From the NCBI GenBank assembly GCA_010093485.1, contig MU001511.1:186001-250000 (forward strand): a stretch of 64,000 nt of DNA. Reading direction: 5' to 3'. Shown piece by piece: positions 1 through 11,508 of this stretch. The DNA comes from Karstenula rhodostoma CBS 690.94 (Eukaryota; Ascomycota; Dothideomycetes; Pleosporales; Didymosphaeriaceae). Under the pieces are notes generated by a model, which saw only the letters and a list, made by a program, of their open reading frames with translations, was not told the DNA's origin and did not search any database. Both the position numbers and the translations under genes were made by a program. Position 1 is the first letter of the stretch; every line of letters starts with the position of its first letter.

Positions 1-1
1 C

Positions 2-1240
2 GTGGAGATTGGAAAGCCGATTGTTGCGACCAGTATCAACTACAGGAAGGGAGGTTGGGGCATGCTGTATTCCAGGGAAGTCCAAGGAGATGGCCAAACA
101 AATTTGTCTCTGAGAGACATGCGAAAGGCGCTGGCCTGGATTTCTGAGAATATATCGGGCTTCGGCGGTGATAAAGAAAGCGTCACCATCTGGGGAGAAT
201 CAGCGGGATCCTTCGCTGTGGGTCAACTCGTCATGTCCTACGGTGGCCGAACAGATGGCCTTTTCCATCGCAGCATTCAAGAGTCAGGATCTGCCGCGAC
301 GGCGTGGTACAATGGGTCCGACTGGTACCAGCCGATCTACGACAGAATTGTGCGGCAGACAAACTGCACCGACTGGCCTGACACACTTTCTTGTCTCCGC
401 ACCATCCCCTACGAAACTATCTTCCCTTTCCTCGATTCCTCCAAAGTCGGCGGACCAGGTTTCTACCCCACAGTCGACGGCGACATCATCCCAAACTATC
501 CCACAGCGCTCCTTCACTCCGGCCGTTTCGCTCACATCCCTCATCTCTACGGCTCAAACAGCGACGAAGGAACTGACAATGCACCGACCAAGATCTTCAA
601 CACAGATCAGGACATCTACGACTACCTTCTCGGCAGCGCAGGCTACGACTTCCCCCCTAGTGTCGTCCGCAAGATAATGGAGCTGTACCCCGATGACCCA
701 ACACAAGGTATCCCGCTGAATACAGGCGAAGAGCGCTTTGCCGAGCAAGGGTATCAGTACAAGCGGGCAGCAGCTATCATCGGCGATGTGTTCTATCATG
801 CCACCCGTTTGGATGACGCCCGCCACTATGCGAAGTACTCACCCACCTATATCTACCGGTTCAACACGCGCCCCTTCGTGAACGCTACGAATGCGACGTT
901 CACCGACTACGTCGGTGGACTGGCGCCTGCGTACAAGGGCGTCCAGCACTTCAGTGAAGTAGCGTTCATCTTTGGAAACCCGCAATTCGTCGGGCCGTGG
1001 GAGGAGTACAAGGCGTTGAGCGAGCAGATGAGTGCGCAGTGGGTTCACTTCGTTAACGGCGGCGATCCGAATGGGGAGGCATTGCCGAAGTGGCCGAAGT
1101 ACAGCGCAGGGTCGAAGGGGCTGAACTTGGTGATACAGGCACAGGGGAGGGGGTATAATGGGAGCTACGTGGAAGAAGATACGTACAGGCTGGCGGGACG
1201 GGATTATCTTACCCAGTGGGCGAGGAGGAGGCATGTCTGA
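2..1240 (+). CDS. Type-B carboxylesterase/lipase, 5' end outside the window
   Basis: This is the C-terminal 412 residues of an alpha/beta-hydrolase of the type-B carboxylesterase family, which hydrolyses carboxylic esters and in fungi is usually secreted. The reading frame is open to the left edge; the first visible codon is GTG, not a start. The catalytic triad is visible: nucleophile Ser67 in GESAGS, acid Glu189 in GSNSDEG and His316 in GVQHFSE. Family members are about 540-580 aa, so roughly 130-160 N-terminal residues, including any signal peptide and the oxyanion-hole HGG region, lie outside. There is no intron in the visible part. Several N-x-S/T sequons fit a secreted glycoprotein. The gene converges on the AA9 gene with about 220 bp between the stops. 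Substrate cannot be inferred. Confidence 0.9.
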   Translation: MEIGKPIVATSINYRKGGWGMLYSREVQGDGQTNLSLRDMRKALAWISENISGFGGDKESVTIWGESAGSFAVGQLVMSYGGRTDGLFHRSIQESGSAATAWYNGSDWYQPIYDRIVRQTNCTDWPDTLSCLRTIPYETIFPFLDSSKVGGPGFYPTVDGDIIPNYPTALLHSGRFAHIPHLYGSNSDEGTDNAPTKIFNTDQDIYDYLLGSAGYDFPPSVVRKIMELYPDDPTQGIPLNTGEERFAEQGYQYKRAAAIIGDVFYHATRLDDARHYAKYSPTYIYRFNTRPFVNATNATFTDYVGGLAPAYKGVQHFSEVAFIFGNPQFVGPWEEYKALSEQMSAQWVHFVNGGDPNGEALPKWPKYSAGSKGLNLVIQAQGRGYNGSYVEEDTYRLAGRDYLTQWARRRHV

Positions 1241-1460
1241 AGTGCGCTTGCTTCCAGCGGAGGTACCAGAGTAGTTCACACGCGGCAATACACATGTTGC
1301 AAGAAGCCTTGAAGTCTTTTGGTCATTGATGACTACACACTAAATATATACACTAGAATAGAGGTTGTGGTGAACATGACTCGGCATATTCGCTGAGGTA
1401 AATTCAGCATATGGTACGTCGCCAGCTCTCCTTGTTTCGCACTACACTAAGCGCAGACGT

Positions 1461-2486
1461 TTACAAGCACTGAGAGTAGTACGGGTTCTGCACCTTGCAG
1501 GTGGAGCCAGAGACGCAGGCAGTGGCGCCAGTGTAGCTGAGGCCACCGCACTGTCCATACTTGGCGACGGAGCCAGTAACCGCCTTGGTAGGGGTGGCGT
1601 AGCCAGCGGTGGTCTTGACAACGGTGGCGAGGGTGGTAGGCTTAGGGGCGACAGGGGTGACAGCGGCCTTGGTGGGAACAGCAGCCTGGGTGGTGACAGG
1701 CTTAGGAGCCGCAGCAGATGTGACAGGCTTAGGGGCAGCAGCAGATGTGGCAGGCTTGGCGGGGGCAGCAGCACCGGCGCCGAATCCCGCGTTGACAGCG
1801 GGGCCCTCGAAGGGGTAGGTGGAAGCACCACCGTACATGTTGAATAAGACACCCGGAGCGTCGGTCTTGTAGACAGACTTGATGTCGACACCGTCGGTGA
1901 TGCTCTTGGTACCAGAAGAGGTGACCGTGATCTGTCCGCATCCGTTGTAGAACTGGGCCTTGCCCAGGCGGTCGCCCTCGTGGAGAGCAATGATCTCGGA
2001 GCGGACGAGGTAGTCGCCGGCAACGAGATCGGGGACGGTCACGTCGATCTTTCCGGCGTTGCTGCGGAAGTCGTCGATGGCCCACTTGCCACCGCTGAGG
2101 CCGGACTGCTGGATCTTGACCCAGGCGTTGCCCTTGCCCTCGGTTTTGGCATCCGCCACCCAGACAATGATGGGACCCTCGTGAGACGCAGCGATGGGCT
2201 CGTCACTGTCGCCAGCGGTCATAGGGCTGTTGTGGTGCCATTGAAGGGTGAGCTTGTCACCGCTGGCTACCTTGACTGAGCCAGTGGCCTTGTCGCCACC
2301 CTTGCAAATCATCATGTCGGAGGCAAGCTCCTCGGCAGTGGAGTAGATGGGGTTGTTCTGGTTGCTAGTGCCACGGACACCGGTGGCGCCCTGCGACTTT
2401 CCGTTGACGAGCATCTCCTGGAGGGTAGCGTGGGCGGCGGCAAGCTTGCCGACGGCAGCGAGAGCGAGGAACGTAGTGGTCTTCAT
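1461..2486 (-). CDS. AA9 lytic polysaccharide monooxygenase with C-terminal CBM1
   Basis: Copper-dependent LPMO of family AA9 that oxidatively cleaves cellulose or related beta-glucans outside the cell. The 341-aa single-exon product starts with an 18-residue signal peptide ending in Ala-Ala-Ala. Cleavage exposes His19, the first ligand of the copper histidine brace. The second brace histidine is His102 in SHEGP, and the axial tyrosine is Tyr180 in AQFYNGCGQ with Gln178 next to it. Cys61 and Cys183 can form the usual disulfide. Residues 240-305 are an Ala/Pro/Thr/Lys linker with repeated AAAPKPVT units. Residues 309-341 are a CBM1 cellulose-binding module with the YGQCGG start, paired cysteines and NPYYSQCL end. 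The modular architecture strongly suggests a crystalline-cellulose substrate. AA9 membership is firm; regioselectivity cannot be read from sequence. Confidence 0.95.
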   Translation of the reverse strand: MKTTTFLALAAVGKLAAAHATLQEMLVNGKSQGATGVRGTSNQNNPIYSTAEELASDMMICKGGDKATGSVKVASGDKLTLQWHHNSPMTAGDSDEPIAASHEGPIIVWVADAKTEGKGNAWVKIQQSGLSGGKWAIDDFRSNAGKIDVTVPDLVAGDYLVRSEIIALHEGDRLGKAQFYNGCGQITVTSSGTKSITDGVDIKSVYKTDAPGVLFNMYGGASTYPFEGPAVNAGFGAGAAAPAKPATSAAAPKPVTSAAAPKPVTTQAAVPTKAAVTPVAPKPTTLATVVKTTAGYATPTKAVTGSVAKYGQCGGLSYTGATACVSGSTCKVQNPYYSQCL

Positions 2487-4134
2487 TGTTGCTGATTTCG
2501 TGATAGAAGAAGTGTGAGTTCAATAACGAGGTAGTTGAAATGAATGGATAGTTCGAAGTTGAACAATAAAACAAAAAGAGCGACGAGTTGCGAAAGAGTG
2601 TGGGTGAAAACGAATGTCAGCTTCAAGCTTGTCTTTCAACAAAGAATACTGGGGGCTTCTTATATAGGTATTGTACCACTACGCCGTACCACGCTGGCGG
2701 TGAATCCACCACGACGGCGGATCCGTGCCCCCACTAGCAGTTTCGGTACTAGGGATTGCGGGAACCAGGGGCTCGGCCAGTGCTTCTCACACAGGTAATT
2801 TCTTAGACACGCGGAAGGAGCTCTCTAGGGCGGTAAGATCCCGACAAGTGCAAGATAATAGCCCGATAAGTAAGTGTCAAGGCTACTAGCTCCCGCGCAG
2901 GGGGCTCGCTTGAGAAACGTTTGATTGCACGTTTTCTCGCCCGAAATCTGTGGAGTTCGCTTGGATGCATGTGTCTAGGACTCCGATGTTCGAGATGCCA
3001 ATAGTGCGATCGCAGATGACGGTGGCTGGATCTGAAACATGCACACAAAACCTAGACCGCCAACCGGCCGCGATACCCATGGATTGGACATCACGCTGCA
3101 CTTCCGTCTTACAGTACACATCTTCCGTGGACTGAAAACGCACGGTTGTGATGAACCTGTTGAGGCGGTCGTATCCATCTAGTCAGACAGAAGTCGCTGC
3201 CGCGGAAGCTCATAAGCCGTGGAAGTCATCATGGCAAAGGACCTGTGTGGAGATTTCAACGGATTCTCATTTCGCATGTACAGACTGCGCGGGTCTAAGA
3301 TGCAACCAGCGCGGCGTATCGCTTGGCGGCCAATTTTGGAAGGAAATTCTGGTGGAGTTTGCCATCACGTGAATATTTTCCACCTATGAGAAGCCGGTAA
3401 ATTTCGATAATGGCCTTACCGCCCCAAGGAACCGTGAACTCGGATTTGTGAAAAAGATCCAAGTAATCCCTCCATCAGATTATGCATGATCCTTGGGATA
3501 TGCGCTGGGATCTTATGCCAATCGGATGTTCACGGCCTCGAGCCCCGCCCACTTTTAACATGTTCTCGTGAATGTCGCCAGTGATGGCAAAAAGCGAGTT
3601 TGCTGCTAGCGCGCTCGCGCGGGACTCGCGAAGACGTTCGAACGGTTATTAAGGGATTACGGCGATTTCACGCACCAGTACATAGCTCACAAATGCGATG
3701 CATTAGTCGAGCTTTCACGAGCAGCTTACTGGAAGCATTCTCTCGGGGTCGGGGATCCTGATGGACCGCCACATTTTAGACAACTGAAATATACTGAGAA
3801 GGAAATAAGTGACCCTAAGGGTAAACAAAGAAGACATGAAACTCGGATAGATGCTTTATGGTGTAAAATTGGCTAGCGACTATTGTGTCATTGCCGGAAT
3901 GAGAGATGCAGGTCACTATATGTAGTGCAGCGTCGCGGAGAGTAGAGCCTGCTGAAGTATCGCTTTTGATTTCTAAGGAAAACCGCAGTGCATCAAGTAA
4001 AAGGGATGGAAATGGTAATACTGGTTATGTGGAGGTGAGATAAGACCAGGCCCGGGCTGTCTCTACCTGATGTACTGCAATCATTACGCGACAAAGCGTG
4101 AGACTTGGCTCAGCAATAGACTGCTGAATCTCCA
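2487..4134. other. Intergenic stretch, no gene recognised
   Basis: This holds the upstream region of the AA9 gene (about the first 200 bases from 2487) and about 1.4 kb in which I see only short unconvincing frames. No repeat, tRNA or conserved protein fragment was recognised. Confidence 0.5.
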
Positions 4135-5250
4135 TTACTGTAAAACTTGGAGCACTTGGACTTCAGCCAGCTCCGTGGTTCCACCAGACGTTGCCAGTGA
4201 AAAGCCGTCGGAACTATCTGCCGGAAATATGAGATCGGAAATCACCACTTGACCTTCTCCACCGAAGACCTCCACGGAACATATATCAACCAGGACCCGC
4301 AGACGCACTACGCCGTTTGTATCAGCTGTAAAGACTGCAGAGTGAACGCTACCTGCGGCTGGAACCCATGAGATATCACCGCTAGCGCGGCGGCCGACCG
4401 AGAGAGTCCCATCAGACTGGGTGTAGCTGATCACGGTCTGTTCAGGTTCCCCTTTTCTGACCGAGAGGGATAGCGTGGAGCCGGCACTTGGAATGAAAGA
4501 AACGCGGACGTCCAACGCTCGCCCGTGGATATCCGAGAGCAAGGTTTGCCCAGGAGCGAGGGTCTGGTTCGTTATCTTTATGATTGTTGTGCTGATCTCA
4601 TCGAGTTCCTGGACGGGTTGCTGAAGGAAATGCAATTTGCCGCCAACACTCTTGAGCTTCAATGTGCGTGGGAATGAAAGCATGCCCTTCCACGTAGTCG
4701 TGGATGGCTTGTCGCCGTAACTGTTCATCACAGATGCGATGATCCGACGTCCATCAGATGTGGGTACGTTTTCCCAACTCAGGGCATCATCGAAGTCACG
4801 ACCGTAGTCAAGCCACAGGGTGTCGAGACTGGCTGAGTCCGCTGTAAACTTGATCCCGTCAAAAATCCAACAATCCCAAATACACCATTACCACCTGCGG
4901 GAGACCCTTGAGCAGGTGTGACTAACATGACCCATTTCTTCTCTATGGAACCCTCGACAGCGAGCTGAAAAAAAGTCAGGAACCTCCCAGCCTGTGGTAT
5001 CGTGTGGGAGTCCGGTATCGTTCGAAGTGAATTCGCTCTGCCAAGTCCATTCTTTTGCATCGGGGGATGTCCAGAACGTCATCTTGTCTTGTCCCCCATG
5101 CGCGAGAATCATTACTCACTTCTCTGTTGCATCGTGAAAGAAGACCTTTGGGTCACGCGTCTCCAAACCACCCGTTTTGTCGTGCGGTGCCTCTTGTTGC
5201 TGAGATATGATAAGGTTTCCTTTGTACTTGAAAGTCACATCCGGAATCCC
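4135..5250 (-). pseudogene. Decayed GH32 (invertase/inulinase/levanase-type) gene
   Basis: The minus strand carries the C-terminal half of a family GH32 glycoside hydrolase (fructan or sucrose hydrolysis) in three frames. Reading 5' to 3': a fragment with the RDPKVFF motif of the five-bladed propeller, an in-frame TGA at 5116-5118 where the family usually has Trp (EKWVM), then WEVPDFF. A run of seven T (plus-strand A run 4968-4974) shifts the frame by one base into QLAVEGS...GGNGVFG. A run of five T (plus-strand A run 4861-4865) shifts it again into WLDYGRDF and the C-terminal beta-sandwich, which stays open to TAA at 4135. The N-terminal half with the WMNDPN nucleophile region is not recognisable. 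Three independent lesions plus truncation make this a pseudogene unless the two homopolymer shifts are sequencing errors; the TGA would remain. The 5' boundary is approximate. Confidence 0.85.
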
Positions 5251-5371
5251 GCCAAGAATTCTTCCAACCGACGATTCTATTACTCTATCAATTGGTTCCT
5301 CTTCAGCTTGCTACTTTCCTGTATATGTATTACCCGGTTGTGGGCGTCTCTTTTGTGGGTGTATTATCTGG

Positions 5372-5540
5372 CAGAGTGTAGGCGCGTCGATTTGGAACCC
5401 TGCAGCGCAAATTCTCATTAAAACAGATAATTATGCTCTGAATCAGTGCTTTACACTAATTAGAAGTCTAGATTAAAACCTTTAGAGGTAAGGTGTAGGA
5501 TTTGCGCTATAGGGTTCCAAACTGACGTGCCTACACGCTG
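5372..5540. repeat. 169-bp inverted-repeat element (MITE-like)
   Basis: Two arms of about 43 bp face each other. The left arm (5372-5414) begins CAGAGTGTAGGCGCGTC, and the right arm (5498-5540), reverse-complemented, begins CAGCGTGTAGGCACGTC; about 36 of 43 positions match. The AT-rich spacer is about 83 bp. Ends starting CAG would fit a hAT-type non-autonomous element, but I see no clear target-site duplication, so the superfamily is open. It lies just beyond the broken end of the GH32 relic. Confidence 0.75.
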
Positions 5541-6388
5541 TACCTAACTCATGTGTGAGCGTTGCCATCGACTTCCATCGCCATGCCAAACCTCGAGACC
5601 GATTCCGAAAGCTAGTTGCAAGGGTCCATACCAGCGCGCAGCGGCTGGGGCGGGACATAGCAGCCCAGGAGTTTCTTGTGAGAACAACGGCTCCGTGTCG
5701 TCGCCTGGTAGCTCAGATGCTGGCAATACAGTTGTAAGTATCCCTCAGTCAAGCGAAGTAGCTCCCTTGGAATACTTGATATCTTTATGGACTTGAACCC
5801 TAAAGATCATTCTGCAGTGCTAGTGCTGATGTTTGCAAGTAGCGCGGTTATCTTTGTGCGTTATATTTTGAGTATAGTCTTTTACAAGAGAAAAACCAGA
5901 CGCGCGACGCACCCGTACTTCCTGGGAGGGTGTACATCGCTGTTAGTCACTCGGTACTTTTCGCCGGCGGGCAGAATGCTCTCTCTCAGCTGGTGTAGCT
6001 ACAATCCTGCTCGCAACGATTTCGCAATCTCACTACCACCACGCCATGTCTTGACCTATTCGGCTTTGTGCATGTGGCGAACGATATCAGGAGATTTCGC
6101 ATGAAACATGTGCTGCTGGTTCCAGGATAGCGTTGGGCAATACCGTCGCCGTCCTTTCCGCTAGCAATGTTGTCGCCGGACGTGCCTCTCAGTTTGAACT
6201 AAGATGCGCTCCACGCATAGCCAGGACGCCTTCTAACGCCTTGCTATTTTGTAAAGCCAGCGGCATGAGGTGCTCAAAGAATGGGTTCTGACTCGTTCAA
6301 TCAGCTGCTGAGAGGTAACGCACAGATAGTGCTTTAACAGGTAGGAATCCCCGACCTCATAACCAAAAGACGTCGTATCCGATCCGCC
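5541..6388. other. Intergenic stretch, no gene recognised
   Basis: Short open frames occur around 5551-5796 and 5787-6104, but none has recognisable motifs, a signal peptide or a plausible intron structure. The right end is the 3' flank of the membrane-protein gene. Confidence 0.4.
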
Positions 6389-8606
6389 TCACTTCTTTCC
6401 CTCTCCGTTACCATCCTTCCAGCCCGCCGAGCCAGGACTATCAAGCGCCAAAGTCTCATCGGTCTCCACCCTCCTCACAGCATCGACATTTTCCACATGC
6501 ATCGAAGGATGCTTAAGCTCCTCTGCCGCCCCCTTGGCCACCACCATCGAACCCTCTTCCCTCGCCAAAGAACACCAATGCGGCGTCGTCGGCACCGCAT
6601 CATCAACATTCTGCCACCCTTCTGGCCCAGCAAGCACTAGAGTGTTTTTGTGTACCTGCAGCAGCCCATCCTCAACCCAAGTATCCACACCTCTATGCGC
6701 CGCCTTCCTGCGCCGCTGGAAGCAGCGAATCGTACTTTCTAGAAACATGTTTGCGAGAATGATCAGTGTGCCCAGACCCACCGTCAGCGCAAGCCCATAT
6801 GTGTTGATAGAGCTGAACTGCCCGCTCGTCCTGGCTCTAATCATCGAGCACAAGTTTCGATAATTGCTATCGGGCACAACGAGGAACTGCTTCGCAGCTG
6901 GGGAGGAGAGGCCGCGGGCGTAGTCTACGATGATGCGTTGGATCTCGGCGAGAACGCGGTTGTGCATGTCTTGTAGTTCGATAACCCATTGATTCTTTAG
7001 TAGCGGCATTTGTACCCCGTCAGTGCGTGTATCATCTGCGAGTAGTTGTATAGGCTGGAGTATGATGGCGTTGTTGGCGTAGATAGCGTTTATGAGGAGG
7101 TCGACGATGGCGGACTGCATGAGCGAGAGGTCGAGGGTGAATTTTGCGGCTGCGGTGGCGGGGACGATGCCGGAGAGGGAAGTACATGCGTCGGGTGCGT
7201 CACCTTTCTTGGGATTACAAAACTGGAACTGTTCGACGCAGCCTAGAGGAGAGAGAAGGTGGTCGCTGAAATAATAGGTGCGGTTCACAGGCCCAGTATT
7301 GGGGCGGTGGGCTGAAAACCAGGGGTCATCGATGGGCCTCGCGAAGTTGACTGCATGTGCAGCAAGGAACATGAAGTAGATGTCTCCATCCGTCGTGTTG
7401 AATTCTTTGCGCGGTATAAATGATGAGGAAGATGGGAAAGGCAGACGTGAATCGAGACGGTAATATCTCTGCGTTCTAAGCCGATCGAGTTAGTATGACA
7501 CGAAAAAAAGCCGTTGGGATGCAAAGAAGAACACATACACCATCGAATAACCTGTGAACCCCTTGGATAGGCGGTTGATGTTATCGCTGTCTGCCTCCGC
7601 AACATAGTCCGTGTTGTTGTACCATGGAATTGTACCCCAATGCCACTTTAAGCGGTATTCATCTTCACCCATCGGACCGGTAGTATTCTCCCTCGTTGTC
7701 CACAGATCAGGCTGCAAAAGCGCACATGTAGTCACTTTGCGGAAATGGACCTTGTCTTTGCGGGTATTGATCCCAAGCACCTCGTTGGTATCCATGTTGC
7801 CAGTGTCCATCTGCAGATTCTCGCTCCCATAAATACATGTCTGGTTGTCGAATGGGCACGATGCATTTATATGAGAGGTGTAAGGGATGGCTTTGGTTGT
7901 GAAGGCCTCGCACATAGGTGAGCTGGATTCTCCCGTGGTATTGTAACAGGCGCGGGCGTAGATGCGCCCGAATTCGGTGACACCGCCGATGTATTTGCCA
8001 TTCTCGATCATAAAGTCATTGTCGCTTGCTTTGACTGTTTCCGCATCTGGTACCTCCCAGACCCCGCAGTCTGTCTCTGTCAGCTTTTATGCAGACGTCG
8101 AGATCGTTACGTCGTGAAGTCTTACCGTCTCCCCTCAACAGAATGTCCACCTTGCTGGTATCCATAATGTTGGAAGACAAGATACCCGTGGCAGTTAATA
8201 GAACCATGAATACGAACGGCACAAAGATCGGCAACCCACTCACTCTCCACCACGCCTTCTTCTCTTTCTGGTGGCCCTTGGCATGTCGCCATGCCCACGC
8301 AATGCGAGTAAGAGTCCACAGCGTTTGACCTGGCGATCCATTATTCCTGATAGAAATATCCTGCTGATATCTCAGAGCAGCATTGTACTTCTGTCGCCCG
8401 CGAAGCCGGAGCTGGTACCAGACGAACGCGGCGATACCCCAAAGATGCTGGCCAGCGAACTGTACGAAGAGAGCAAGAAAAGCGACGAGGATGACGCCAT
8501 TCTTTGAAGAAATAGTGATGTTGGTCCCCTTGATAGAGCCCTTGGAGGCGTCTTTCCAGGAGCCAATGAAGACGTCGCCGTAGGAAACATCAGCTGGCGA
8601 AGCCAT
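6389..8606 (-). CDS. Fungal multi-pass membrane protein of unknown function (3 exons)
   Basis: Spliced product of 701 aa. Exons on the minus strand are 8606-8126, 8076-7539 and 7475-6389. Introns are 8077-8125 (49 nt, GTAAGA...CAG) and 7476-7538 (63 nt, GTATGT...TAG with a perfect TACTAAC branch site). Both joins keep frame and restore continuous protein (GDETDCGVWE; YSMVTQRYY). Hydrophobic segments lie near residues 35-65 and 125-150 in exon 1, and one precedes the basic RRRRK-type stretch in exon 3. Between them is a large region with many N-x-S/T sequons and several Cys (CYNTTGE, CPFDNQTC, CNPKKGD), suggesting an extracytoplasmic domain. The C-terminal 120 residues are hydrophilic and probably cytosolic. 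I do not recognise a named family and assign no function. Confidence 0.8.
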
Positions 8607-10631
8607 CCTGTAGGAGACAGAAGAAGAAGAAGAAGAAGAAGCACTCGAGGCACCTGGCGCTGCTCATCGCGGCCTGGCAATCATATATCCCGCCCTCGAA
8701 CTCACAGTATATTTCGGACCCCAATACCATACCCCCCTCGTATTTGCACGATAACGAAATTCTCCAAAGCCTTGGGCTGGGGTCGATTTGTTTCGTCGAA
8801 ACACATCTTTCAGCTGCAGCCGCCTTGGGCTGTCTAACCTATTCTCGTGCAACGGCACGTTTATCAAATCCATGGCCACCTATTGGTCCGCCAAGTATAC
8901 ATGGGGCAGACGGCGCCTAAGCAAGCATGTCTAGATGAAAAGAAGGCAGCGAGATGTGTAAGACGGTCCGTGTGTGGTAGCTTTAAGGTTATCTTCGCCC
9001 CACCCCGCATCGGCTTATATTCTCTCCTTGGGTGTACGTCGCTTCTGGTGCGGGCATAGATGCTGCATTCTGTGGCTAGCCAGGGCTGGTGATTAGAGTG
9101 CGACTTTCACACCTCGCAGCTGTAGTCCTGATTCCCTGCCTAACGCCGGCTTATATGCTCATGCCACCATCAACCTGTATCTCGGTCGAGATAGGGGCCA
9201 AAATGCAATGTTCGGATCTCGAGTTGCTGTGCGAGGGCGCTATGCGATCGAGTAGTTGCGATGTGGACTTCTAACGTGGTGTTCTGGGCGGACCGCGGGT
9301 CGAACCGCGACACGAAAGAGATAAATCGATTCGAAACTGGAGGATTCCTGGCCCGTTCACTTGGGAAAGCTATCGCGAAGACCGGCGCGCCTGGTGAACT
9401 GCCTACGTTGTCACTATGCTAGAGGTAGATCCTGCTGCCAATGTTAGTCTGACGTACCGGTGCACGCGCGAGTGTGTATTTTTCACCCCCCAAAAAAGAG
9501 CCTTCTTAGCTCAAGAGTCGGCCCGCGAAGCGTGATGTCCTGACCGATGGCATAGAAAGACGTCGGAGAATTGCATCCTTCAAACGGTGCACTGGGGGGT
9601 CTCAGTGGACGGCAGGAACCGCACCAACCGTGGTCTCACCTCAGCCGCCTACACCCGGCCAATCATCCACTCTCGTCGCCTGCGCTGGACGCGGTCTCGG
9701 GGCCAGAATAAAATGCTGGTGCATGTGCTGTTTGGTGACGTCGCCTGCTCGTGGGTGTCGCGGTGGTTCTTTTGAACAAAGTATGTGTGTAGAAGTGGAC
9801 TGTAAGAGTGAGGGACACAGACGAGTTGTCTATGGGGCAACTGCGCTCTCCCGCACACTTACGAAGTCCTACCTTCACATGACCACGTATCTGCAGCCAT
9901 TCTTGCTCTCTCCATCTCACATAAGCTTAGCCCGGCCCTTCTCGACCCCACCACCCACACGTTCTCGTGTTCGTGTCCCTGGCACTTGAACGCGGCCGTG
10001 GGGCTAAAGAGACATTCGGAGACCGTGTGGCATGTGCTGTTAGATGACGCTCACGGGTATTACCCGACTCACGTACCTGTTGGCTCCTTTTCGCCTGCCT
10101 TATCACTGCATTAGATTGAATAAGTGACGCGCTCGGTCATGGTTGAGTACACAATGCTAGCGAGTGACGGACACAGACACTTACATGCAATGCTCCTGCC
10201 CACACTGAGATCCGTGGAAGGTGCGATCCGACCACTTACCCTCTACGCCTCCGTGGAAGCTAAATAAATATGCCGAGGCCGCGGGATGTTCATGATATAC
10301 CGTATAGAATTTCGATTTCCAGTGTAGCAGTAGGATACGATACAGGATGTGGAGCGGAGAAAAAGGTAAGCAGGCAGACGCTCTAGCACGCCATGCCCAA
10401 AGCCAGCAATTCAAGATCACTCTTTGATCATACCCGTCTATTACAGCGCCATTCAAACTTCAGGCTCGCCCCCAATCCTGGCCCGCTCGCTGCTCTGGAC
10501 TAAGCGTCGCAGCGACAATCAGAGTTATAACTCCTGCCCATGCAATGCAGGCGTGCTTTGCTCACGCGCCGACCGGAACCACCCTGCCTGATGTCATCCC
10601 CTCAGATGGAGGTAAGCAGGGGAGAGGCGGT
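8607..10631. other. Two-kilobase intergenic stretch
   Basis: It contains the upstream region of the membrane-protein gene and the 3' flank of the peroxiredoxin gene. Open frames (for example near 9587-9989 and 10181-10456) show no recognisable protein. Around 9715-9830 and 10028-10180 there are short similar strings (GCATGTGCTGTT, GGACACAGAC), too weak to call a repeat. Confidence 0.4.
8621..8641. repeat. (AAG)7 microsatellite in a 5' leader
   Basis: Seven perfect AAG units lie 15 bases upstream of the membrane-protein start codon; on the transcribed strand this is a (CTT)7 pyrimidine tract, probably in the 5' UTR or core promoter. Confidence 0.85.
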
Positions 10632-11508
10632 CTATTTCGTACCGTTGGTGTCGGCCATCTTGGTGTCCGCGTAGGCCTTGGCTGTGAACTCTTTGTTGCC
10701 CTCGGGGGTCGCCTTGATGGTGCTGTCGCCGGGGTTCCAGTTGGCAGGGCAAACTTCGCCATACTTGTCGGTGAACTGGAAGGCGTCGATGAGGCGGAGG
10801 GTTTCGTCGACGGAGCGGCCGACGGGGAGGTCGTTGATGGTGATCTGGGGTGGAGGTTAGTCGGTGCTTCCCGGACGGTTGTTCGGCTCAAGAACTCGGC
10901 GAGTCTACAGCGTATGCCGCGTCTTCTCCCTCGCAAGTCCTCCAGCTTGTTGATTCATCACTCACCTGTCGCACAATGCCATTCGGGTCAATGACGAACA
11001 ATCCCCTTAGCGCAATGCCCTCGTCCTCGATCAACACACCATAGTCCTTGCTGAGCTGGTGGTTCTTGTCGCTCAACAGCGGAATGTCGATCTTCCCCAG
11101 CCCTCCATCCCTCCTGCTCGCGTTCGTCCATGCGAGCAGACTGTACTCGGAGTCGGTGGACGTAAAGACGACCTTTGTGTTGCGCGCCTCGAAGTCGGCG
11201 GCGCGCTCGCTGAAGGCGATGATTTCAGTCGGGCACACAAAGGTCCACGCCATGGGCACGAAGCCTAGGACGAGCCATTGCTTGTTCGACGTGAATTGGG
11301 CGAGGGAGAGGTCTGCGAGGCGGGCGTCAGTGTGGTGGCACGGCGGCGTGGAATGGAGCTAGGTGGTAGGGCTAGGCTAGGGCTGTGATACTGGTGGGAG
11401 GGTGGTGGTTGGCGCACCTTCGAAGGTGCCATCAACGACAGCGGTGCCGCTGAATGGCGGCGCAGGCTTCTGGACCCGTGCCTTGGGTGCGTAAGCGGCA
11501 AAAGCCAT
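10632..11508 (-). CDS. 2-Cys peroxiredoxin (AhpC/TSA family, 3 exons)
   Basis: Thiol peroxidase that reduces hydrogen peroxide and organic hydroperoxides with thioredoxin. Exons are 11508-11418, 11312-10966 and 10844-10632, giving 216 aa; introns are 11313-11417 (105 nt) and 10845-10965 (121 nt). The peroxidatic cysteine is Cys57 in TFVCPTE with Thr54 and Pro58 of the active-site loop, and the resolving cysteine is Cys178 in [13 protein letters not shown] motif (about residues 100-103) is present, as in over-oxidation-sensitive enzymes, but the tail ends ADTNGTK without the YF motif that normally accompanies it. The segment before the active site (FVPMAW) departs from the usual FYPLDF. No N-terminal signal is evident, so a cytosolic enzyme is the simplest reading. 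The start at 11508 is the first ATG of the conserved frame. Confidence 0.95.
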
